From Microcella daejeonensis (GTDB lineage Bacteria > Actinomycetota > Actinomycetes > Actinomycetales > Microbacteriaceae), in NCBI RefSeq assembly GCF_026625045.1, contig NZ_CP113089.1, positions 558,001-622,000 of the forward strand: a DNA stretch of 64,000 nt. The letters run 5' to 3'. A program made the position numbers and the translations under genes. Each line of letters starts with the position of its first letter. Position 1 is the stretch's first letter. Positions 45,466-56,758 of this stretch are shown piece after piece. The notes below the pieces were generated by a model, which made no database searches, had not been told where the DNA came from, and saw only the letters and a program-made list of their open reading frames with translations.

Positions 45466-46938
45466 CTACCGCGCGATGGCGAGCACGGCGGCCGTCTCGC
45501 CGAGCACCCGGTCGGCCGTCTCCGGCGACTCGCTGACCGTGCCGCCGTAGGTCGGCACCATGCGCGTGATCCTCGGCGTCCAGGCCGCCATGCGATCGGG
45601 GAAGCAGCGCTGCAGCAGCTCGAGCATGATCGGCGCGGCCGTCGATGCGCCGGGCGAGGCGCCGAGCAGACCGGCGATCGAGCCGTCGGCTGCTGCGACG
45701 ACCTCGGTGCCGAACTGCAGCACGCCGCCCTTCTCCGGGTCGTTCTTGATGACCTGCACGCGCTGGCCGGCGACCATCTTGTACCAGTCGTCGCCCTTCG
45801 CGTTCGGGTAGAACTCGCGCAGGGCATCCAGGCGGTCCTCCCGGCTCGCGAGCAGCTCGCCGACGAGGTACTTCACGAGGTCGAAGTTGCGCAGGCCCAC
45901 CTGCAGCATCGGAACGATGTTGTGCAGGCGGATCGAGCCGAAGAGGTCGAACCACGAGCCGGTCTTGAGGAACTTGGGGCTGAATCCGGCGTAGGGGCCG
46001 AACAGCAGCGAGGCCTGGCCGTCGACGACGCGGGTGTCGAGGTGCGGCACCGACATCGGCGGGGCTCCGACACTGGCCTTGCCGTAGACCTTGGCGAGGT
46101 GCTTGGCCACGATCTCGGGATCGTCGCTGCGCAGCCACTCCCCGCTGATGGGGAACCCGCCGAAGCCGCGGATCTCGGGGATGCGGCTCTTCTGCAGCAG
46201 GGGCAGCGCGTGGCCGCCGGCGCCGACGAAGACGAAGCGGGCCTCGACCTGCAGGGGCGTCTCGCCGATCTCGTGCCGCAGCTTGATGCGCCAGGCGCCG
46301 TCCTTCAGCTTCTTCAGGCCGCGCACCGTGTGCTCGACCTCGAGCCGGCCGCCGTTGTCGATGAAGCCGTCGACGAGCAGGCGCGTGAGCGCTCCGAAGT
46401 CGACGTCGGTGCCCGAGGCCATGTAGGTGGCCGCGATGGGCTGGCTCTTCGCCCGGCCGGGCAGCAGCAGCGGCGCCCAACGACGGATCTGAGCGGCATC
46501 CTCGCTGTACTCCATGCCCGCGAACAGCGGGTGGTCCTTCAGGGCGTCGTAGCGCTTGCGCAGGTAGGCGACGTTCGCCTCGCCCCAGACGAAGCTCATG
46601 TGCGGCGTCGAGTTCAGGAACGCCGTCGGCTCGGGCAGAGTGCCCTCGTTCACGAGGTAGGCCCAGAACTGCCGCGAGACCTGGAACTGCTCGTTGACCT
46701 TCACCGCGTTGGTGATGTCGATCGTGCCGTCGGCGCGCTCGGGGGTGTAGTTGAGCTCGCACAGGGCGGCGTGGCCGGTGCCCGCGTTGTTCCAGGGGTT
46801 CGAGCTCTCCAGAGCGACGTCGCTCAGGCGCTCATAGATGCGGATGTCCCACTCGGGCTCCAGCTGCTGCAGCATGGTCGCCAGGGTCGCGCTCATGATG
46901 CCGGCGCCGATCAGCGCTACGTCGATGCGTTCACTCAC
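45466..46938 (-). CDS. mqo: Malate:quinone oxidoreductase
   Basis: Peripheral membrane flavoenzyme oxidising malate to oxaloacetate and passing electrons to menaquinone; 490 residues. FAD-binding Rossmann motif VALIGAGIMSATLATML at the N-terminus, and family segments GTGHAALCELNYTPE, HMSFVWGEANVAYLRKRYDAL and FPDRMAAWTPRITRMVPTYG. The GTG start follows TAAACT by six bases (leaderless). Single gene. Confidence 0.96.
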   Translation of the reverse strand: MSERIDVALIGAGIMSATLATMLQQLEPEWDIRIYERLSDVALESSNPWNNAGTGHAALCELNYTPERADGTIDITNAVKVNEQFQVSRQFWAYLVNEGTLPEPTAFLNSTPHMSFVWGEANVAYLRKRYDALKDHPLFAGMEYSEDAAQIRRWAPLLLPGRAKSQPIAATYMASGTDVDFGALTRLLVDGFIDNGGRLEVEHTVRGLKKLKDGAWRIKLRHEIGETPLQVEARFVFVGAGGHALPLLQKSRIPEIRGFGGFPISGEWLRSDDPEIVAKHLAKVYGKASVGAPPMSVPHLDTRVVDGQASLLFGPYAGFSPKFLKTGSWFDLFGSIRLHNIVPMLQVGLRNFDLVKYLVGELLASREDRLDALREFYPNAKGDDWYKMVAGQRVQVIKNDPEKGGVLQFGTEVVAAADGSIAGLLGASPGASTAAPIMLELLQRCFPDRMAAWTPRITRMVPTYGGTVSESPETADRVLGETAAVLAIAR

Positions 46939-46944
46939 GCGCCG

Positions 46945-46950
46945 AGTTTA
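46945..46950 (-). promoter_or_regulatory. Leaderless promoter -10 box of mqo
   Basis: Minus-strand TAAACT, CGGCGC, then GTG. Confidence 0.6.
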
Positions 46951-46983
46951 CCCGCGGCGGGCTGACCGCCAGCCTCGCATCGG

Positions 46984-46989
46984 TAGGGT
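46984..46989 (+). promoter_or_regulatory. Leaderless promoter -10 box of the TauE/SafE permease
   Basis: TAGGGT, seven bases, then GTG at 46997, only 34 bases from the divergent mqo -10. Confidence 0.5.
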
Positions 46990-46996
46990 TGCGCGA

Positions 46997-47809
46997 GTGA
47001 TTCTGCCCCTTCTTGCCACCGGCCTCGTCGGCGGGCTTCTTTCCGGGATGTTCGGCGTCGGCGGCGGCATCGTCATGGTGCCGATGCTCATGTGGTGGGC
47101 GCGCATGGACCAGCGCCGGGCATCCGCCACCAGCCTCGTCGCGATCGTGCCGAGCGCCGTCGTCGGCGCCGTCGGATACGGGATCAACGGTCAGATCGAC
47201 TACTTCGCGGCCGCCCTCATCGCCGTCGGCGCCGTCGTGGGCGCCCCGATCGGGGCCTGGTTGCTGCGCACGCTGCCGCTCGGCTGGCTGCGCTGGATGT
47301 TCATCGCCGGCCTGCTCATCATCGCCGTGCGCCTCATCCTCGTCGCCCCCGAGCGCGGCGGCAGCCTCGAGCTCGACGTGCTGCCGATCATCGGGCTCGT
47401 CGTCCTCGGCTTCGTCATGGGCATCGCGAGCGGCATGTTCGGCATCGGCGGCGGCGTCATCGCGGTGCCGGTGCTCATCGCCCTCTTCGGCATGGGCGAC
47501 CTCGTGGCCAAGGGCACCTCGCTGCTCGCCATGATCCCGACGGCCCTCTCGGGCACGGTCGCGAACGTGCGCGCGGGCATGGTGGATGTGCGCCAGGGCC
47601 TCATCGTCGGCATCGCAGCGGCGTGCGCCTCGCTCGGCGGCGTCGCACTGGCGTTCCTCGTGCCGCCGCAGGTCGCCGGCGTGCTGTTCGGGATCCTGCT
47701 GCTCGCGGTCGTCGCGCAGCTCAGCGTGCGGGCCGTCCGGGCGCAGCGCGCCGCCCGGGCGTCGGCGCGCGAGGACGCGGCGGCGGACGCTCCTAGCGAT
47801 CGAGGCTGA
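46997..47809 (+). CDS. TauE/SafE-family permease
   Basis: Membrane protein of 270 residues with about eight helices in two repeats. Each repeat begins with the family's Gly-rich turn: LLSGMFGVGGGIVMVPML and IASGMFGIGGGVIAVPVL. Members export or import sulfite, sulfoacetate or other small organosulfur anions; no gene nearby identifies the substrate. Its 3' end overlaps the convergent hydrolase gene by 17 bases. Confidence 0.9.
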   Translation: MILPLLATGLVGGLLSGMFGVGGGIVMVPMLMWWARMDQRRASATSLVAIVPSAVVGAVGYGINGQIDYFAAALIAVGAVVGAPIGAWLLRTLPLGWLRWMFIAGLLIIAVRLILVAPERGGSLELDVLPIIGLVVLGFVMGIASGMFGIGGGVIAVPVLIALFGMGDLVAKGTSLLAMIPTALSGTVANVRAGMVDVRQGLIVGIAAACASLGGVALAFLVPPQVAGVLFGILLLAVVAQLSVRAVRAQRAARASAREDAAADAPSDRG

Positions 47810-48578
47810 TCGGCTCGAGCGTCGCCCGCTTCGGCGCTCGCCCGTCGCCGCTCGACCGGCCCGTGAGACGGCGGCCGATCCACGGCAGCACGTACTCGCG
47901 CCAGTAGGCGGCCGTGCGGGGCCGCGCCGCCTCGAGCTCGTGCAGCCGCTCGGCCGCCGACTCCCCTCCGGGGGCCACGGGCACGTCGAGCGCGGCGAGC
48001 ACGTTGCCGGCGACGCGCGCATGGCCGAGCGCGTTGAGATGCAGGCGGTCGATCGACCAGTAGCGCAGGTCGCGCAGGCCCTCGTCGGCCCAGTTGTCGA
48101 CGAAGAGCATCGCGCGCCCGTCGAGCCGGCGGCGCACCTCGCGGGCCAGCTGATCGCCGCGCGAGCGCACCATGCGACCGAGCGGGATGTGGTCGCCGGG
48201 GTCGGCGCCGCTCACGATCATGACGCGGATGCCGCGCGCGGCGGCGCGATCGGCCGCGTCCGCCAGCCGGTCGGCGACCGCGGCCACCGAGACCCGCGGC
48301 CGCATGATGTCGTTGCCGCCGCCGTTGATGCTCAGCAGATCGGGGGCGAGGTCGAGGGCGACGGGCAGCTGCTCGTCGAGGATGGGGCCGAGCAGTCGGC
48401 CGCGGATGGCGAGGTTGGCGTAGCCGAGCGGCGCCTGCGCGGCGTGCGCGAGCCCGAGCGCGACGAGGTCGGCCCAGCCCCGGGGAGTACCGTCGGGCAG
48501 CTCGTCGCCCATCCCCTCGCTGAAGCTGTCGCCGATCGCGGCGTAGCTGGCGACCGCCGCGTCGCTGCCGACCGTCAC
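47793..48578 (-). CDS. SGNH/GDSL hydrolase
   Basis: 261-residue lipase/esterase-like hydrolase. Block I AAIGDSFSEGMGDELPDG with the catalytic Ser, block III LLSINGGGNDIMRP with Gly and Asn, and block V SIDRLHLNALGHARVA with catalytic Asp and His. No signal peptide, so cytoplasmic. It overlaps the preceding lipoprotein SGNH gene (GTGA). The Arg-rich C-terminus is an extra. The substrate is unknown. Confidence 0.9.
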   Translation of the reverse strand: MTVGSDAAVASYAAIGDSFSEGMGDELPDGTPRGWADLVALGLAHAAQAPLGYANLAIRGRLLGPILDEQLPVALDLAPDLLSINGGGNDIMRPRVSVAAVADRLADAADRAAARGIRVMIVSGADPGDHIPLGRMVRSRGDQLAREVRRRLDGRAMLFVDNWADEGLRDLRYWSIDRLHLNALGHARVAGNVLAALDVPVAPGGESAAERLHELEAARPRTAAYWREYVLPWIGRRLTGRSSGDGRAPKRATLEPISLDR

Positions 48579-49276
48579 AGGCCGAGGGCCTCGAGCTCGG
48601 CCCGCATGCGCTCCGCCATGACCGCGTACCCGTCGTCGTTCGGGTGGAGGCCGTCGGAGGCCATGAGCTCCGGACGCCCCTCGATCCAGCGCGAGGCGCC
48701 GGCGATGTAGTCGGCGCCGATGCGCTCGGCCATCGCGCGCTGCCAGCCGATGATGACCTCGACCGACTCCGGGCGCTCGTCGGTGTACCAGAAGGGCTCG
48801 ACGACGATGAAGCGGGCCTCGGGCAGGGCCTCGACGAGCCGATCGATGTCGTCGTTCATCTGCTGCGCGATGCGCTCGCCCTCCTGCTCGTAGCCGAAGT
48901 TGTCGTTGAGGCCCATCGTGACGAACACGATGTCGGGGCTCTGCTCGATGATGAGGTCGGGCAGGTCTCCGTCGCCGAAGGTCGACCGGTTGCGCAGGTA
49001 GCCGAGCCCGTTGACGCTGGGGTTGTACTCGCGCCAGCCGCGCTCCTCGCTGATGACGGTCGACCAGCGCACCGAATCGTCGGTCGCGCCCGTGCCGAGC
49101 GTGTACGAGTCGCCGTAGAAGGCGACGATCGGGCCATCGCCCTCGGGCGGCGCGGGGGCCGGGGCCGGCGCCGCGCACGCGACGAGACCCGCGGAGGCGA
49201 TGACGGCGAGCAGGCCGAGAAGAGCGGGGCGGGATGCCCGGCGCGAGCTGAGGCGCGAGGCGGAGGGAGCGGTCAT
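48575..49276 (-). CDS. SGNH/GDSL hydrolase lipoprotein
   Basis: Exported relative of the next gene: Arg-rich start, hydrophobic segment and lipobox Cys34 (ASAGLVACAAP), then an SGNH fold with AFYGDSYTLGTGA, VFVTMGLNDNFG and the Asp/His pair in ASDGLHPNDDGYAV. It may deacylate cell-wall or extracellular esters. I use ATG 49276 (MTAPSASR); a GTG two codons earlier is possible. The tandem pair has one hydrolase inside and one outside the membrane. Confidence 0.88.
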   Translation of the reverse strand: MTAPSASRLSSRRASRPALLGLLAVIASAGLVACAAPAPAPAPPEGDGPIVAFYGDSYTLGTGATDDSVRWSTVISEERGWREYNPSVNGLGYLRNRSTFGDGDLPDLIIEQSPDIVFVTMGLNDNFGYEQEGERIAQQMNDDIDRLVEALPEARFIVVEPFWYTDERPESVEVIIGWQRAMAERIGADYIAGASRWIEGRPELMASDGLHPNDDGYAVMAERMRAELEALGL

Positions 49277-49332
49277 GAGCACGGTTCGACGCTACCGCGG
49301 CAACGGTTCGGTCGACGGCCGGGCGCGGCCGG

Positions 49333-51671
<2,339 letters not shown>

Positions 51672-51854
51672 GTGGTGCTCCTGATGCTGGATGCGGGAGG
51701 GCGCGGAATTCAGGCGGGTGGCCGGGCGAGGGGATGCGACGAAGGGTGGTGGCGACGGCCTCGACCGCTGATTCTAGCGGGATGCCCTGCCCGCCCCCTG
51801 CGCGCGCGAGGTCGCTCGGCCCGCCACGCGCGGGTCGCCCGGCGGCGGCCCGCG

Positions 51855-52433
51855 CTACACCGCCGCGCCGCGCAGCGCCAGCTCGACGAGCTGCTCGGCC
51901 TCGGCGTCGCTCGTCGCCCGCCCGCACAGCGCTCGCACGTGCATGGGGTTCACGATCTGCTCCCACACGACGACCGGGTCGACGTCGGCCCGGAGGCCTC
52001 CCGCGGCCGCCAGGCGCGCGAGGTGCTCGGTGGCGAGGGCGTAGCGATCGCGGAAGAAGTCGTCAGCGAACGCGACCAGCTCGGGCGAGGCCGCGGATGC
52101 GGCCATGACGGCGCGCAGGATGTTGCCGCCCTGCGGCGACCGCAGGGCGCCGGCGACCGACCGCGCGAGCTGCAGCACGGCCGCGCGCGGATCGGCGTCG
52201 ACGACCGCGGGCACCGCCGTCTCGCCGAGCCGCCGGATCGCCGCGGCGATGAGCAGCTCGCGCGTCGGGTAGCGGCGGTAGATCGTCGTCTTGTGCACGC
52301 CGCTGGCCTCGGCGACCTCGTCGACCGCGATGGCCGACCCTCGCTCGACGAGGAGGGCGATCGTCGTGTCGAGCACGGTCGCCTCGACGGCGGCCCCGCG
52401 CCGACGGACGGCGGTCTGCTCGGCGGCGGTCAC
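51855..52433 (-). CDS. TetR/AcrR-family repressor
   Basis: 192-residue regulator with N-terminal helix-turn-helix (ALLVERGSAIAVDEVAEASGVHKTTIYRRYPTRELLI) and a helical ligand domain. GTG start overlapping the SRPBCC stop by four bases, so the two are cotranscribed. Two copies of GCAAC-N4-GTTGC upstream of the SRPBCC gene are the probable binding sites, giving autoregulation. Confidence 0.92.
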   Translation of the reverse strand: MTAAEQTAVRRRGAAVEATVLDTTIALLVERGSAIAVDEVAEASGVHKTTIYRRYPTRELLIAAAIRRLGETAVPAVVDADPRAAVLQLARSVAGALRSPQGGNILRAVMAASAASPELVAFADDFFRDRYALATEHLARLAAAGGLRADVDPVVVWEQIVNPMHVRALCGRATSDAEAEQLVELALRGAAV

Positions 52434-52912
52434 GCGGCGGTCGCCCGTGCGGCGAGCTCGGCGTTCATCCGGCTGAACGCCGCCGGGGTGGCGACGGTGA
52501 GCATGCGTCGGAGCAGCGGCACGAGCGCGCCGGAGAGCACCTCCGACTGCACCAGGCGGCTGCGCCCCTCACCGAGGGGCTCGACGACGAAGCGGTGGCG
52601 CCCGTCGAGCACGCCCGGGAGCCCGACCCGGCCGAGCCAGGTCAGCTCACGCCCCGGCTGCAGGTCGATGATGCGGGGGCGGAAGCTCTGCCCGCTGGTC
52701 GTCGTGGGCTCGATGCGCACGTGCTGCCGGGCGCCCGGCGCGAGCGCGCCCTCCCATCGGCGGATGAAGCTGTTCCACTGCGGGTAGGCCGCGGTGTCGG
52801 TGAGCACGGACCACACGGCAGCCTGCGGCGCATCGATCAGGATGCTCGTCGTGATGCTGACGCGGAAGGGGGAGCTCTCGACGCTCTCGGTGGCGCGGGT
52901 CGTGGTGGTCAT
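52430..52912 (-). CDS. SRPBCC-family (START-like) protein
   Basis: 160-residue hydrophobic-ligand-binding protein of the polyketide cyclase/START fold (ILIDAPQAAVWSVLTDTAAYPQWNSF; LPGVLDGRHRFVVEPLGEGRSRLVQSE). AGGAGAC precedes the ATG. It is the first gene of a two-gene unit with its TetR regulator. The ligand is unknown; it may bind or sequester the compound sensed by the repressor. Confidence 0.88.
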   Translation of the reverse strand: MTTTTRATESVESSPFRVSITTSILIDAPQAAVWSVLTDTAAYPQWNSFIRRWEGALAPGARQHVRIEPTTTSGQSFRPRIIDLQPGRELTWLGRVGLPGVLDGRHRFVVEPLGEGRSRLVQSEVLSGALVPLLRRMLTVATPAAFSRMNAELAARATAA

Positions 52913-52929
52913 GGTGCCGTCTCCTTATC

Positions 52930-52943
52930 GCAACTTTTGTTGC
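52930..52943. promoter_or_regulatory. TetR operator candidate near the SRPBCC start
   Basis: GCAACTTTTGTTGC: five-base arms with a four-base centre, 17 bases before the ATG. Confidence 0.65.
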
Positions 52944-52976
52944 ATAAGTCGACGATAGCACTGCGTCGTCGCTAAC

Positions 52977-52990
52977 GCAACAGAAGTTGC
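52977..52990. promoter_or_regulatory. Second TetR operator candidate
   Basis: GCAACAGAAGTTGC: same arms as the first copy, 47 bases upstream of it. Confidence 0.65.
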
Positions 52991-53012
52991 ATACCCCGCC
53001 CCGGGGTGGATC

Positions 53013-53612
53013 TCAGCGCTGGACCGAGCGGCGCCCTTCGAAGGCGCGCCCGAGGGTGACCTCGTCGGCGTACTCGAGGTCGCCGCCGACGGGGAGGCCG
53101 CTCGCGAGGCGCGACACCGTCAGACCCGGCTGCACCAGCAGGCGGGTCAGGTAGGTCGCGGTGGCCTCCCCCTCGAGGTTCGGGTCGGTCGCGATGATCA
53201 CCTCGGTGACGGTGCCGTCGCCGAGACGGCCGAGCAGCTGCGCGATGCGCAGGTCGTCGGGGCCGATGCCGTCGATGGGGCTGATCGCGCCCCCGAGCAC
53301 GTGGTACAGCCCGCGGAACTCGCGCGTGCGCTCGATCGCGACGACGTCCTTCGCCTCCTCGACGACGCAGATGCTCACGGGCGAGCGGCGCGGGTCGCGG
53401 CAGATCGAGCAGGTCGCCTCCTCGGCGACGTTGCCGCAGATCTCGCAGAAGCGCACCTTCTCGCGCACGTCGATCAGGAGCTGCGCGAGGCGGGCGACGT
53501 CGAAGGACTCCGTCTGGAGGATGTGGAAGGCGATGCGCTGGGCGGACTTCGGGCCGATGCCCGGCAGCCGGCCGAACTCGTCGATCAGGTCCTGGATGAT
53601 GCCGTCGTACAC
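53013..53612 (-). CDS. recR: Recombination protein RecR
   Basis: DNA-gap repair protein that helps load RecA; 199 residues. Helix-hairpin-helix [16 protein letters not shown], a four-cysteine zinc finger ([16 protein letters not shown]), and a Toprim domain ([31 protein letters not shown]). GTG start three bases after the dnaX stop: dnaX-recR operon. Confidence 0.96.
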   Translation of the reverse strand: MYDGIIQDLIDEFGRLPGIGPKSAQRIAFHILQTESFDVARLAQLLIDVREKVRFCEICGNVAEEATCSICRDPRRSPVSICVVEEAKDVVAIERTREFRGLYHVLGGAISPIDGIGPDDLRIAQLLGRLGDGTVTEVIIATDPNLEGEATATYLTRLLVQPGLTVSRLASGLPVGGDLEYADEVTLGRAFEGRRSVQR

Positions 53613-53615
53613 GGG

Positions 53616-55988
53616 CTACTCGTCTCTCGGGGCGGAGCTGGTGAGGCTGACGACCGATTCCACGGCCTCTTCAGCGAGGAATCGGGCACCGAGCAGCTCG
53701 CGGACGACGGCCTCGCCGTACCGCTGGCGCCCGGCAGCCTCGGCGGGATGGATCGGCGCCGGCGCGGAGGGGATGGTGCGCTCGGGGGCCGACGCCGGTG
53801 CAGCGACGCGCTCCGCCGGCGGCGGGGCCGAATCGTCGTCCGGCGCATCGGAGTCGTCGAGCGGGGGCACGTCGTCGTGGTCGACGCGACCGACGCCGTG
53901 CGAGATCGCCGTGGCGGGCGTGCTGCCCGGGATCGCGACGACGTCCCATCCCGTCACCGTCACCGGCTCGGCCGGTTCGGCGCGGGACGGGCGGGAGGGC
54001 GCATCGGCCCGGGAGGGCGCCGTCGCCGTCCTCGTCGCGGAGGGCGCGATCGGGGCGGACGCTCGCGAGGTCCCGGCGGCGGGAGCCGGCTCTTTCCGGG
54101 ACGCCGGCGTGGGCTCGGGCTCGGGCTCCGGATCCGGCTCCGGTTCGGGGGCGAGGTCCGGTTCGGTCTCGAACTCGGGCTCGGGCTCGGGCTCCGACTC
54201 CGGCTCGGGCTCGGGCTCCGGCTCGGGCGCGGGCTCGGGCGCGGGCTCCGGCTCCGGTTCCGGCTCCGGCCGCGGGGCCGACGAGGACGGATCCGACGTG
54301 GAGGCGCGGGAGGGTGCGGTGACCGCGGACGGGGCCGGGTCGGGGTCGGCGGGCGGCGCGTCCTCGGACGCCGCCGCGGGTACCGCCGGCCGCCCCTCGT
54401 CGACGCGCACCTTGAACTTCACGCGATGGCCGAGCACGTGCTGGATCGCGCTGCGCACCTGCTCGCTGACGCTGTCGGCGGGATTGGTGCGCTCCTTGAA
54501 GCGGTTGGCGTCGCCGACGGAGGTGAAGGCGATCGTCAGCACGTCGCCGTCATCGAGCGCGGCCGGCTGCGCGAGGTAGACGACCGTCCAGGCGCTCATC
54601 TTGACCGACTGGATGCGCTCGAGCACCGCGGGCCAGTGGTCGCGAAGCGACGCGAGCGTCAGCGGGCCGCTCGGAACGACCGGGGCCTCGGCCGCCGGCG
54701 ACGCAGCAGTGGGTGATCCAGCGGTGGACGACTCAGCGGTGGCCGACTCAGAAGCGGGAGAGGCGGGAGCAAAGCGCCCGGCGTCGGCGACGGGGGCTGC
54801 CGCCTCACCGGCAGCGGGGGCCGTCGCGGCGGGAGCTCCGGCGGCCGCAGCGGCGTCGTCGGCGGGTCGAACCGCGGCGGCGCCGGGCGCCGCCGTGACG
54901 AGCACGCGGGCCATCATGAGCTCGAGGTGCAGACGGGGCGAGGTGGCGCCGGTCATCTCGGTGAGGGCGCGGTTGACCACGTCGGCGGCGGTCGAGAGGT
55001 CGGCGGGCGCGAAGCGCGACGACTGCTCGCGCATGCGGGCCAGATCGTCGTCGGGCACGCCGCGCAGCACGCTCGCCGCCTGCGCTCCCGTGGCCTGCAC
55101 GACGATGAGGTCGCGCAGTCGCTCGAGCAGGTCGTCGACGAACCGCCGGGGATCCTGCCCCGTCTGCACGACCCGGTCGATCGCCCCGAAGGCGGCCGCG
55201 GAGTCGGCGGCGGCGATCGCATCGACGACGTCGTCGAGGAGCGCGGCGTGGGTGTAGCCCAGCAGCGCGACGGCGCGCTCGTAGGTGACCGTGTCGGCGT
55301 CGCTGCCCGCGATGAGCTGATCGAGCAGCGAGAGGCTGTCGCGCACGGAACCGCCGCCGGCACGCACGACGAGGGGCAGCACGCCCTGCGCGATCTGCAC
55401 GCCCTCGCTGTCGGCGAGCTCGTGCACGTACTGCAGCAGCTGGGCGGGCGGCACGAGGCGGAAGGGGTAGTGGTGGGTGCGCGAGCGGATGGTGCCGATG
55501 ACCTTCTCGGGCTCCGTCGTCGCGAAGATGAACTTCACGTGCTCCGGCGGCTCCTCCACGATCTTCAGCAGCGCGTTGAAGCCGCCCGAGGTGACCATGT
55601 GCGCCTCGTCGATGATGAAGACCTTGTAGCGGTCGCGCGCCGGGGCGAAGATCGCCCGCTCCCGCAGGTCGCGCGCGTCGTCGACGCCGCCGTGGCTGGC
55701 CGCGTCGATCTCGACGACGTCGAGCGAGCCGCCGCCCTCGCGCGAGAGCTCGACGCAGCTGGGGCACACCCCGCAGGGGGTGTCGGTGGGGCCCTCGGCG
55801 CAGTTGAGGCAGCGGGCGAGGATGCGCGCCGACGTGGTCTTGCCGCACCCGCGCGGGCCGCTGAAGAGGTAGGCGTGGTTCACGCGGTCGCTGCGCAGGG
55901 CCGCCCGCAGCGGATCGGTCACGTGCGACTGCCCGATCAGCTCGGCGAACGTCTCGGGACGGTAGCGACGGTAGAGGGCGGTGACCAC
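53616..55988 (-). CDS. dnaX: DNA polymerase III subunit gamma/tau
   Basis: Clamp-loader ATPase of 790 residues. Walker [18 protein letters not shown], zinc module [19 protein letters not shown], Walker [11 protein letters not shown] and the sensor region [12 protein letters not shown]. After domain III (about residue 370) comes a long Ala/Pro linker, then a polymerase-like tau domain. A striking Pro-Glu repeat occupies about residues 570-627, and the C-terminus is conserved-looking. I start at GTG 55988, which lies six bases after TACGCT (leaderless). No A-run frameshift site is seen. Confidence 0.95.
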   Translation of the reverse strand: MVTALYRRYRPETFAELIGQSHVTDPLRAALRSDRVNHAYLFSGPRGCGKTTSARILARCLNCAEGPTDTPCGVCPSCVELSREGGGSLDVVEIDAASHGGVDDARDLRERAIFAPARDRYKVFIIDEAHMVTSGGFNALLKIVEEPPEHVKFIFATTEPEKVIGTIRSRTHHYPFRLVPPAQLLQYVHELADSEGVQIAQGVLPLVVRAGGGSVRDSLSLLDQLIAGSDADTVTYERAVALLGYTHAALLDDVVDAIAAADSAAAFGAIDRVVQTGQDPRRFVDDLLERLRDLIVVQATGAQAASVLRGVPDDDLARMREQSSRFAPADLSTAADVVNRALTEMTGATSPRLHLELMMARVLVTAAPGAAAVRPADDAAAAAGAPAATAPAAGEAAAPVADAGRFAPASPASESATAESSTAGSPTAASPAAEAPVVPSGPLTLASLRDHWPAVLERIQSVKMSAWTVVYLAQPAALDDGDVLTIAFTSVGDANRFKERTNPADSVSEQVRSAIQHVLGHRVKFKVRVDEGRPAVPAAASEDAPPADPDPAPSAVTAPSRASTSDPSSSAPRPEPEPEPEPAPEPAPEPEPEPEPESEPEPEPEFETEPDLAPEPEPDPEPEPEPTPASRKEPAPAAGTSRASAPIAPSATRTATAPSRADAPSRPSRAEPAEPVTVTGWDVVAIPGSTPATAISHGVGRVDHDDVPPLDDSDAPDDDSAPPPAERVAAPASAPERTIPSAPAPIHPAEAAGRQRYGEAVVRELLGARFLAEEAVESVVSLTSSAPRDE

Positions 55989-55994
55989 TCGCAC

Positions 55995-56000
55995 AGCGTA
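55995..56000 (-). promoter_or_regulatory. Leaderless promoter -10 box of dnaX-recR
   Basis: Minus-strand TACGCT, GTGCGA, then GTG. If the first GTG in that hexamer were used, the box would abut it. Confidence 0.5.
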
Positions 56001-56103
56001 GTCGCCACCTCCGACGCCCGGGCCCGCCGGGAGCGGACCGGGAGAGCCCCCGCCGGTGCGCCGCGCACACGCGGCACGGAGCTTCATCTGATCAACTGAC
56101 GGG

Positions 56104-56751
56104 ATGCGTATCGTCATCGTCGGAGGCCACGGCCAAATCGCCCGTCAGCTCAGCCGCCGCCTCTCCGCCGCCGGCCACGAGCCCATCGCGCTGCTGCGGA
56201 ACCCCGACCACTGCGACGACGTGCGGGCCGACGGCGCCGAGCCGGTCGTGCTCGATCTCGAGCGCGGCGACGTTCACCGGGTCGAGGAGATCGTGCACGG
56301 CGCCGACGCCGTCGTCTTCGCCGCGGGAGCCGGACCGAGCAGCGGCCCGGAGCGCAAGCTCACCCTCGACCGGGACGGCCTGATCCTCACGGCCGACGGG
56401 ATGCTCGCCGCGGGCATCCGCCGCCTGCTGGTCGTCTCGTCCATGGGCGCCGACGACTTCGATGCCGACAGCGCCGACACCTTCCAGGTCTACCTGCGCG
56501 CCAAGAGCGAGGGCGACGCCGCCGTGCGCGACCGCGACCTCGACTGGACGATCGTGCGCCCGGGCTCGCTCACCGACGACGAGGCGGGCGACGCCGTCGA
56601 GATCGCCGAGTCGGTCGAGGCCGGATCGGTGCCGCGGGCCGACATCGCCCACGTGCTGCACGCGCTGCTCGAGTCCGGCGCCGGCGTGCACCGCACGATC
56701 GAGGTCGTCGGCGGGTCGACGCCCGTCGCCGAGGCCGTCCGCGCGCTCTAG
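56104..56751 (+). CDS. NAD(P)-binding SDR/NmrA-like protein
   Basis: 215-residue atypical short-chain dehydrogenase. Nucleotide-binding turn [18 protein letters not shown], then [20 protein letters not shown] and VVSSMGADD; the usual YxxxK is replaced by YLRAKSEGD. Members are often NADPH sensors or flavin/quinone reductase-like. Single gene, convergent with ackA, with 7 bases between the two stop codons. Confidence 0.88.
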   Translation: MRIVIVGGHGQIARQLSRRLSAAGHEPIALLRNPDHCDDVRADGAEPVVLDLERGDVHRVEEIVHGADAVVFAAGAGPSSGPERKLTLDRDGLILTADGMLAAGIRRLLVVSSMGADDFDADSADTFQVYLRAKSEGDAAVRDRDLDWTIVRPGSLTDDEAGDAVEIAESVEAGSVPRADIAHVLHALLESGAGVHRTIEVVGGSTPVAEAVRAL

Positions 56752-56758
56752 CCGACCG

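Noticed and set aside
51672..51854. Lysine riboswitch before lysC
   Set aside because: The 183-base region has a plausible TAGAAT -10 but none of the conserved riboswitch core elements.
53616..55988. Programmed frameshift in dnaX giving a short gamma protein
   Set aside because: No A-rich slippery heptamer was seen; with this GC content only the full-length product is predicted.
55981..55994. Alternative GTG two codons upstream for dnaX
   Set aside because: It would abut the probable -10 box TACGCT; the next GTG leaves the usual six-base distance. The difference is two residues only.
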